From NCBI RefSeq assembly GCF_014641735.1, contig NZ_BMIH01000001.1:62001-126000 (forward strand): 64,000 nucleotides of DNA. The letters run 5' to 3'. This document shows positions 57,090 through 64,000 of this stretch, one piece after another. The translations under genes and the position numbers were made by a program. The notes under the pieces are model-generated. The model had not been told where the DNA came from and searched no databases. It was given only the letters and a program-made list of their open reading frames with translations. The stretch is from Sphingomonas metalli. GTDB lineage: Bacteria > Pseudomonadota > Alphaproteobacteria > Sphingomonadales > Sphingomonadaceae. The stretch's first letter is position 1. Every line of letters begins with the position of its first letter.

Positions 57090-58835
57090 ATGACCGAGCG
57101 AAGCGGAGCCGACATCCTCGTCGAGGCCCTGTGCGATCTCGGTGTCGAGGTCATTTTCGGCTATCCGGGCGGCGCGGTGTTGCCGATCTATGACGCGATG
57201 TTCCGGTCGAAGCGGATCCGGCATATCCTGGTGCGCCACGAACAGGCCGCGACGCACGCCGCCGAAGGTTATGCGCGGTCGACCGGCAAGCCCGGCGTCG
57301 TGCTGGTCACCTCGGGGCCCGGCGCGACCAATGCGGTGACCGGGATCACCGATGCGCTGCTCGATTCGATCCCGATGGTCGTGATCACCGGCCAGGTGCC
57401 GACCGCGCTGATCGGGACCGATGCTTTCCAGGAAGCGGATACGGTCGGCATCACCCGCCACTGTTCGAAGCACAATTATCTGGTCAAGGACCCCGCGCAT
57501 CTCGGCGCGGTAGTGCATGAGGCGTTCCATATCGCGACCTCCGGCCGTCCGGGTCCGGTCGTGATCGACATCCCCAAGGACGTTCAGGTCGCCACGGCCC
57601 GCTACACGCGCCCCGGCCCGATCCAGCACAAGACCTATCGCCCGCAGGTCAAGCCGGACCGGCAGGCGATCGAGGCGGCGGTCGACATGCTGGCCGCGGC
57701 CGAGCGGCCGGTCCTCTATACGGGCGGCGGCATCATCAATGCCGGGCCGGCCGCGTCGCAGCTGCTGCGCGAGCTGGTGCGCCTGACGGGCGCGCCGGTC
57801 ACCTCGACGCTGATGGGGCTCGGCGCCTATCCCGCGACCGGCCCGCACTGGCTCGGCATGCTCGGCATGCACGGGACCTACGAGGCCAATATGGCGATGA
57901 ACCAGGCCGATCTGGTGTTGGCGATCGGCAGCCGCTTCGACGATCGCGTCACCGGTCGGCTGGACGCGTTCAGCCCCGGCAGCCGCAAGGTGCACATCGA
58001 CATCGACCGGTCGAGCGTGAACAAGAACGTCCGCGTCGATCTGGCCGTGATCGCCGATGCCGGCCGCGCACTCGAGGACATGATCCATGTCTGGAAGGCC
58101 CGCCAGCATCCCAAGCCAGACCTGTCCGAATGGAACCGGCGGATCGACGGTTGGCGCGCGGTGCGCTGCCTCGACTTTCCGGAGGCGGGCAGCGAGATCA
58201 TGCCGCAGCGGGCGATCCGCGCGCTCTACGAGGCGACCAAGGATCGCGCGCCGATCATCACGACCGAGGTCGGGCAGCACCAGATGTGGGCCGCCCAGCA
58301 TTTCGGCTTCGATGCACCCAACAAGTGGCTGACCTCGGGCGGGCTGGGCACCATGGGCTATGGCCTGCCCGCGGCGATCGGTGCGCAGCTCGGCAACCCC
58401 AGGGCGCTGGTGATCGATATCGCCGGCGAGGCCTCGATCCAGATGAACATCCAGGAGCTCGCCACGGCGACCCAATACCGGCTGCCGGTCAAGATATTCA
58501 TCCTCAACAACGAATATATGGGGATGGTGCGCCAGTGGCAGGAGCTGACCTATTCGTCCCGCTATGCCGAGAGTTACAGCGAATCCCTGCCGGACTTCGT
58601 GAAGCTTGCCGAAGCCTATGGCTGGAAGGGCATCCGGATCGAGACGCGCGATCAGCTGGACGGCGGCATCGCCGACATGCTGGCGCATGACGGGCCGGTG
58701 CTGGTCGACTGCATGGTGTCCAAGCTGACCAACTGCTTCCCGATGATCCCATCGGGCGCGGCGCATACCGACATGATCCTGCAGGCGAACGAGGTGTCGG
58801 GCGAGATGGACGACGAGGCGAAGGCGCTGGTCTGA
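57090..58835 (+). CDS. ilvB: Acetolactate synthase large subunit
   Basis: This protein has 581 residues; GGAGCGA precedes the ATG. It is ThDP-dependent and makes acetolactate or acetohydroxybutyrate. The PYR domain (EVIFGYPGGAVLPIYDA, HEQAATHAAEGYARSTGKPG), a FAD-binding middle domain (SRFDDRVTGRLDAF) and a PP domain (GTMGYGLPAAIGAQ) are clear. The ThDP motif reads IAGEASIQMNIQELATATQ, with E447 where most homologues have Asp (GDGS); I recall GEAS as the alphaproteobacterial version. Confidence 0.97.
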   Translation: MTERSGADILVEALCDLGVEVIFGYPGGAVLPIYDAMFRSKRIRHILVRHEQAATHAAEGYARSTGKPGVVLVTSGPGATNAVTGITDALLDSIPMVVITGQVPTALIGTDAFQEADTVGITRHCSKHNYLVKDPAHLGAVVHEAFHIATSGRPGPVVIDIPKDVQVATARYTRPGPIQHKTYRPQVKPDRQAIEAAVDMLAAAERPVLYTGGGIINAGPAASQLLRELVRLTGAPVTSTLMGLGAYPATGPHWLGMLGMHGTYEANMAMNQADLVLAIGSRFDDRVTGRLDAFSPGSRKVHIDIDRSSVNKNVRVDLAVIADAGRALEDMIHVWKARQHPKPDLSEWNRRIDGWRAVRCLDFPEAGSEIMPQRAIRALYEATKDRAPIITTEVGQHQMWAAQHFGFDAPNKWLTSGGLGTMGYGLPAAIGAQLGNPRALVIDIAGEASIQMNIQELATATQYRLPVKIFILNNEYMGMVRQWQELTYSSRYAESYSESLPDFVKLAEAYGWKGIRIETRDQLDGGIADMLAHDGPVLVDCMVSKLTNCFPMIPSGAAHTDMILQANEVSGEMDDEAKALV

Positions 58836-58886
58836 CGACCGGCGGACGCCTCGACGGCCGGGCGGAGGCTCGGCCGTAGCTGATCT

Positions 58887-58918
58887 TATAATAGGGGGAT
58901 CCCGGCCGGAGCCGGGAT
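58887..58918 (+). promoter_or_regulatory. TATAAT box and hairpin ahead of ilvN
   Basis: A perfect TATAAT (58887-58892) stands out in GC-rich sequence but has no recognisable -35 at 17 bases. Seven bases on, ATCCCGGC (58899-58906) pairs with GCCGGGAT (58911-58918), 9 bases before the ilvN ATG, so it may affect translation start. Either an internal promoter or an intercistronic hairpin. Confidence 0.35.
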
Positions 58919-58927
58919 GGCGACCGG

Positions 58928-59443
58928 ATGCATATCAAGACCGAAACCGTCGAACGCCATACGCTGGCGGTGATCGTCGACAACGAACCGGGCATCCTCG
59001 CCCGGATCGCCGGCCTGTTCACGGCGCGCGGCTACAACATCCAGAGCCTGACGGTGTCCGAGATCACGCAGGACAAGGCCGTCAGCCGCATCACCATCGT
59101 CACCAGCGCCTCGCCGCCGGTGATGGAGCAGATCATCGCGCAGCTCGACCGGCTGGTGCCGGTGCACAAGGTCGTCGATCTCACCGTCGCGGGCGATCAT
59201 GTCGAGCGCGAGCTGGCGCTGGTGAAGGTGGCGGGCAGCGGCGACCGGCGGATCGAGGCGTTGCGCCTCGCCGAAGTCTATCGCGCGCGCGTGGTCGATG
59301 CGACAATCTCCAGCTTCGTCTTCGAGGTGACCGGCACGATCAGCAAGATCGACAAGTTCGTCGAGCTGATGGGCGAGGTCGGACTGGTCGAGGTCGCGCG
59401 CACCGGCATCGTCGCTATCGCCCGCGGTCGCGAGGCGGCCTGA
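58928..59443 (+). CDS. ilvN: Acetolactate synthase small (regulatory) subunit
   Basis: This 171-residue protein, usual for IlvH/IlvN, starts MHIKTETVERHTLAVIVDNEPGILARIAGLFTARGYNIQSL, the valine-binding ACT domain; a second ACT-like domain follows (REIKLVKV-type VERELALVKVAG, then ATISSFVFEVTGTISKIDKFV). It makes the synthase sensitive to valine. It lies 92 bases after ilvB. Confidence 0.96.
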   Translation: MHIKTETVERHTLAVIVDNEPGILARIAGLFTARGYNIQSLTVSEITQDKAVSRITIVTSASPPVMEQIIAQLDRLVPVHKVVDLTVAGDHVERELALVKVAGSGDRRIEALRLAEVYRARVVDATISSFVFEVTGTISKIDKFVELMGEVGLVEVARTGIVAIARGREAA

Positions 59444-59448
59444 TTGTT

Positions 59449-60621
<1,173 letters not shown>

Positions 60622-60773
60622 TCGGATCGTCTCTGCCGGAGCATGCGCAATGCGCTCGCTCCGGCACTCTTCGGGATCGGCGCGCGTAGGAAACGGTTCG
60701 TTGCCGGACCGGCGTTTGACCTCGATCACTTCGCAGGCCAGCATCGCCCTGTATCAACAGGGAGTTTGCCTGC

Positions 60774-61382
60774 ATGCGCTTCGTCTACGCCGCCGCCCTT
60801 CTTGCCGCCGCCGCGGCCCCTGTGCTGGCCCAGGCGCCCGGCCTTCCCGGGTCATCCGACCGGTCGGTGGTCAAGGCCGGCACCTATCAGGTCGATCCGG
60901 CTCACACGCAGGTGACCTGGACGGTCAACCATATGGGCTTCTCGATGCTGTCGGGGCAGTTCGGCGCCGGCTCGGGCTCGATCACGCTCGATCCCGCCAA
61001 GCCCGCCGCGACCAAGGTCGACGTGACCTTTCCGGTCGACCAGCTGTCGGTCACCGCGGCCCCCTTCGCGAATCACCTGAAGTCGAAGGACTTCTTCGAC
61101 GTCGCCAACAACCCGACCGCGCGCTTCGTCTCGACGCAGGTCACGCCGATGGGCGATCACTGGATGATGAACGGCAATCTGACGCTCAAGGGCGTCACCA
61201 AACCGGTCAGCCTCACCGTGCGCTTCGTCGGTGCCGGCACCAACCCGATGAGCAAGAAGGTCAACTTCGGCTTCCATGCGACCGGGTCGATCAATCGCAG
61301 TGACTTCGGCCTCGGCTATGCCGTGCCGGCCGTGTCGGACAAGGTCGATCTGGCGATCAACGCCGCCTTTACCCAGGGCTGA
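60774..61382 (+). CDS. YceI family periplasmic protein
   Basis: This protein has 202 residues. A signal peptide covers 1-20 (FVYAAALLAAAAAPVLAQ). The lipocalin-like YceI domain starts KAGTYQVDPAHTQVTWTVNHMGFSMLSGQF and includes LKSKDFFDVANNPTARFVSTQV and MNGNLTLKGVTKPVSLTVRF. Members bind isoprenoid chains such as polyprenyls; the exact role is unknown. It is monocistronic. Confidence 0.94.
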   Translation: MRFVYAAALLAAAAAPVLAQAPGLPGSSDRSVVKAGTYQVDPAHTQVTWTVNHMGFSMLSGQFGAGSGSITLDPAKPAATKVDVTFPVDQLSVTAAPFANHLKSKDFFDVANNPTARFVSTQVTPMGDHWMMNGNLTLKGVTKPVSLTVRFVGAGTNPMSKKVNFGFHATGSINRSDFGLGYAVPAVSDKVDLAINAAFTQG

Positions 61383-61408
61383 GACCCGACGGGGCGCCGC
61401 GCGGCCGG

Positions 61409-61810
61409 TCAGGCCGCGCGGCGCATCTCGGCAAGCCCCAGGAACGTGCCCTGCACCGCGGGGCTCGCGCCGGAGGAAAGAGAGGCGACGCGGGCGATCG
61501 TTGCCGCGGCATCCTCGTCGCGCCGCTGGAACGCCATCGACCAGTCGCCGAACTCGCGCGCCTCGATCGTGCGACGCGACAGAATCACGATCGCCCGGTG
61601 GCGGGGATCGCGGCTAATCCGGTCGAACACCCTGACCACATCGGCCTCCTCTCCTTCGAGCACCTGCAGGAAGCGCCGACCATCGTAGAGGAGCAACCCG
61701 GTCACGCCATCGCGGACGTTGTTGCGGCGCGACACCGCCAGAATGGCATCGGCATCGATCGGCGCCCCCGCCTGTTCGCGCGCCGTGCTGATGTAGAGAA
61801 GCTGGTGCAT
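61409..61810 (-). CDS. Stand-alone BLUF domain photoreceptor
   Basis: This protein has 133 residues from ATG 61810. BLUF proteins bind FAD and sense blue light. The flavin-site residues are present: Y6 in LLYIS, N31 in RRNNVRDGVTGLLLYDGRRFLQVLEG with Q49, and W90 in GDWSMAF. The two C-terminal helices are short and no output domain is fused, so it must act through a partner protein. No obvious partner lies next to it. Confidence 0.92.
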   Translation of the reverse strand: MHQLLYISTAREQAGAPIDADAILAVSRRNNVRDGVTGLLLYDGRRFLQVLEGEEADVVRVFDRISRDPRHRAIVILSRRTIEAREFGDWSMAFQRRDEDAAATIARVASLSSGASPAVQGTFLGLAEMRRAA

Positions 61811-61849
61811 CGACGATCCTGTCCTTCGGCCGGCCCCCACCCGCTGCAT

Positions 61850-62158
61850 CCAGAGCTACGTCCGTTTCCTTAATGACCGGATAAGTCGCCGACGGCGAAG
61901 TGATCGATCGAGATCAGCTTTCGCGTTCGGAGGCTGTGCGGCGAAGTAACGCCATATAGCGCTCGACAAGTGCGACCGGGCGAGGCATTTGGCCCCCATG
62001 AAATGCGCACGTGAAGACCTGCGACTTACCCGCCCTTAGGGCGGCTGTGCAGCCTCGCGCGCGGCTTCCCTAAGGGCTGACGATCACCGAAAGCGCCATT
62101 TCGGCCGCACCGGGTATCGCATGCCCGCCGTGCGGCCCCGACCCGGAAGGGACGTTTC
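61850..62158. other. Long leader region before leuA
   Basis: These 309 bases hold no ordinary gene. The last 160 contain a short leader frame (61998-62039) and two hairpins (62032-62077 and 62103-62137), described separately; the first 150 show nothing recognisable apart from the divergent promoter region of the BLUF gene. Confidence 0.5.
61998..62137 (+). promoter_or_regulatory. Possible leucine attenuator ahead of leuA
   Basis: A 13-codon frame (MKCAREDLRLTRP, 61998-62039) has two Leu codons close to its end, and its stop lies inside the first arm of a hairpin, GCCCTTAGG (62032-62040) with CCTAAGGGC (62069-62077). A second hairpin, GGCCGCA (62103-62109) with TGCGGCC (62131-62137), has an inner GGG/CCC pair. 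Stop-in-stem geometry is typical of amino-acid attenuators, but the Leu run is short and no T tract is seen. Confidence 0.4.
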
Positions 62159-63820
62159 ATGCTCCGCGACCCATCGACCAAATACCGCCCGTTTCCGACG
62201 ATCCCGCTGCTTGACCGGCAATGGCCGTCGCGCACCATCACCCGCGCGCCGCGCTGGCTTTCCACCGACCTGCGCGACGGCAACCAGGCGCTGATCGATC
62301 CGATGGATGCAGAGAAGAAGACCCGCTTCTTCGACTTTCTGGTGAAGACCGGATTGAAGGAGATCGAGGTCGGCTTCCCCAGTGCCGGCGCGACCGAATT
62401 CGACTTCATCCAGGGGTTGGTGCGCGACGGCCGCATCCCGGACGACGTGACGGTACAGGTGCTGACCCAGTCGCGCCGCGACCTGATCGAGACGAGCTTC
62501 GCCAGCCTGAAGGGCGCGCGCCGTGCGATCGTCCACCTCTACAATGCCGTATCGCCCGCCTGGCGGAAGATCGTGTTCGGGATGACCCGCGACGAGGTCA
62601 AGGCGATCGCGATCGCCGGGGCCAAGGTGCTGCGCGACGAGGCCGGCAAGCAGCCCGAAACCGAATGGTTCTTCGAATATAGTCCGGAGACCTTCTCGAC
62701 GGCGGAGCTCGACTTCTCGGTCGAGGTCTGCGCCGCGGTGATGGAGATCCTGCGCCCCACGCCCGATCGCCCGCTGATCCTCAACCTGCCGGCGACCGTC
62801 GAATGCGCGACGCCCAATGTCTACGCCGACCAGATCGAATGGTTCGGCCGCAACATTCCCGATCGCGACAGCGTCGTCCTTTCGCTCCACACACATAACG
62901 ATCGCGGCACCGGCGTGGCGGCGGCGGAGCTGGGACTGATGGCCGGCGCCGACCGGGTCGAGGGATGCCTGCTCGGCAATGGCGAGCGGACGGGCAATTG
63001 CGATCTCGTGACGGTCGCGCTCAACATGTACACACAGGGCGTCGATCCCGGGCTCGACCTGTCGGACATCGATGCGGTGGTGAACACGGTGCAATATTGC
63101 ACCAACATCCCCGTCCACCCGCGCACGCCCTATGCGGGCGATCTCGTCTTCACCGCCTTTTCCGGCTCGCACCAGGATGCGATCAAGAAGGGGTTCGCCG
63201 CCCAGTCCGCGCGCAACGACGGATTGTGGGAGGTTCCCTATCTGCCGATCGATCCCGCCGATCTGGGGCGGAGCTACGAGGCGGTGATCCGCGTCAACTC
63301 GCAATCCGGAAAGGGCGGCGTCGCCTGGGTCATCGAGCAGGACAAGGGGCTCAAGCTGCCCAAGCGTCTGCAGGCCGACTTCTCGCGGCACGTCCAGGCG
63401 CTCGCCGACGAGACCAGCCGCGAACTGAATGCCGCGGATATCTGGGGACGGTTCGAGGCGACCTATCTTCCCCGCGACGGCGATCGGTTCGCGCTGGTCG
63501 ACTATGAGGAAAGCGGCTCGGCCGGGGCGCGCGTCTTCGTCGGTCGCGTCTCGGTGGACGGAGAGGAGCGCTCGATCTCGGGCCGGGGTAACGGCCTGAT
63601 CTCCGGCGTGGTCGCCGCGCTGGCGGACAGCACCGGGCCCGACCTCGATGTCGTCGACTATAGCGAGCATGCGATCGGTCACGGCGCCGATGCCCAGGCG
63701 GCCGCCTATGTCGAATGCCGTACGGCGGATGGGCGCACCGTGTTCGGCGTCGGGCTCGACACCGACATCGCGACGGCGAGCGTCCGCGCCGTGCTTTCCG
63801 CGGCGAACCGCGTCGGCTGA
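62159..63820 (+). CDS. leuA: 2-isopropylmalate synthase
   Basis: This protein has 553 residues; GGAAGGGA precedes the ATG. It condenses 2-oxoisovalerate and acetyl-CoA, the first committed step of leucine synthesis. The N-terminal [17 protein letters not shown] has the metal-binding Asp, [17 protein letters not shown] the metal-binding His residues, and [14 protein letters not shown] is typical. The C terminus (about 430-553) is the leucine-binding regulatory domain. The [25 protein letters not shown] opening marks the longer LeuA type also seen in actinobacteria. Confidence 0.96.
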   Translation: MLRDPSTKYRPFPTIPLLDRQWPSRTITRAPRWLSTDLRDGNQALIDPMDAEKKTRFFDFLVKTGLKEIEVGFPSAGATEFDFIQGLVRDGRIPDDVTVQVLTQSRRDLIETSFASLKGARRAIVHLYNAVSPAWRKIVFGMTRDEVKAIAIAGAKVLRDEAGKQPETEWFFEYSPETFSTAELDFSVEVCAAVMEILRPTPDRPLILNLPATVECATPNVYADQIEWFGRNIPDRDSVVLSLHTHNDRGTGVAAAELGLMAGADRVEGCLLGNGERTGNCDLVTVALNMYTQGVDPGLDLSDIDAVVNTVQYCTNIPVHPRTPYAGDLVFTAFSGSHQDAIKKGFAAQSARNDGLWEVPYLPIDPADLGRSYEAVIRVNSQSGKGGVAWVIEQDKGLKLPKRLQADFSRHVQALADETSRELNAADIWGRFEATYLPRDGDRFALVDYEESGSAGARVFVGRVSVDGEERSISGRGNGLISGVVAALADSTGPDLDVVDYSEHAIGHGADAQAAAYVECRTADGRTVFGVGLDTDIATASVRAVLSAANRVG

Positions 63821-63831
63821 GTGGTCGGAGA

Positions 63832-64000
63832 CTATCGGGCGAGCGAGACGAAATCCTCGTCGAAGGGCACAAGATGCGCGCCGCCGTCGACGAACAGCGT
63901 CTGCCCTGTGACGGGGGCCGCGGCGAGATAGGCGACCGCGTCGGCGATGTCGTTCGGCGTCGGCAGGCGGCCGAGCGGCATCAACGCCGACAATCGCGCC
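63832..64000 (-). CDS. SDR family oxidoreductase, 3' end only
   Basis: The frame is open from the window edge to a TAG at 63832-63834. The 55 visible residues read LMPLGRLPTPNDIADAVAYL, then TGQTLFVDGGAHL and a tail LVPFDEDFVSLAR. The PLGR...DIADAVAYL and GQTLFVDGG pattern is the C terminus of a short-chain dehydrogenase/reductase. Substrate cannot be inferred. It converges on leuA with 11 bases between. Confidence 0.85.
   Translation of the reverse strand, partial: ARLSALMPLGRLPTPNDIADAVAYLAAAPVTGQTLFVDGGAHLVPFDEDFVSLAR

Overview
The window reads as chromosome of a GC-rich alphaproteobacterium of the Sphingomonas type. The basis is two secreted proteins with the PEPxxWA variant of the PEP-CTERM sorting signal (typical of sphingomonads), alphaproteobacterial gene families throughout, GTGA/ATGA-coupled operons, and a glycine riboswitch ahead of gcvT. 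No database search was possible; names rest on motifs, length and context.

Bases 1-7.3 kb look like the edge of a prophage or phage-derived island with visibly lower GC. It holds the 3' end of a Calx-beta protein, a 788-aa tail-fibre-like protein whose C-terminal half resembles a glycoside hydrolase barrel, a PEPxxWA-CTERM secreted protein with a hairpin over its ribosome binding site, and a leftward set of small phage-type genes headed by a C5-cytosine DNA methyltransferase. A tRNA-Cys gene follows at 7.39 kb and ordinary chromosome begins.

7.5-22.7 kb: accA, xerD and an exported helical protein on the minus strand; aroK-aroB on the plus strand; a second PEPxxWA-CTERM protein; a tightly overlapping cvpA / Fe-S scaffold / CPA2 antiporter / DUF423 operon; 3-hydroxybutyrate dehydrogenase; a YpfJ-type zinc peptidase; an RDYG-rich DUF2171 protein; tRNA-Ala(CGC); a NUDIX hydrolase and an extensin-like protein. 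22.9-31.9 kb: transglutaminase-like protein, Bax-inhibitor-1 family protein, thpR, Cu/Zn superoxide dismutase lipoprotein, DJ-1/PfpI protein, topoisomerase IB with an MscS channel, a secreted protein with two tandem LecA-like modules, and a TonB-like protein.

31.9-45.5 kb: putA, MaoC dehydratase, thiolase, a pyridoxamine-phosphate-oxidase-like stress protein, intracellular PHA depolymerase (a partner for the 3-hydroxybutyrate dehydrogenase at 17 kb), an ABC exporter, rnr and proS, and a DMT transporter. 45.5-55.1 kb: a membrane protein, a DUF885 protein, the glycine cleavage operon gcvT-gcvH-gcvPA-gcvPB under a tandem glycine riboswitch, and a three-gene ParA / small protein / TPR-lipoprotein operon. 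55.2-64 kb: serB and miaA diverging with overlapping 5' ends, the branched-chain genes ilvB-ilvN-ilvC and leuA, a YceI protein, a stand-alone BLUF photoreceptor, and the 3' end of an SDR gene.

The least expected items are the tandem LecA-like lectin protein, the cargo-like PEP-CTERM gene with a sequestered ribosome binding site, two composite palindromic elements inside the gcv and ilv operons, and a possible attenuator ahead of leuA. No CRISPR array, rRNA, IS element or complete novel defence system was found.
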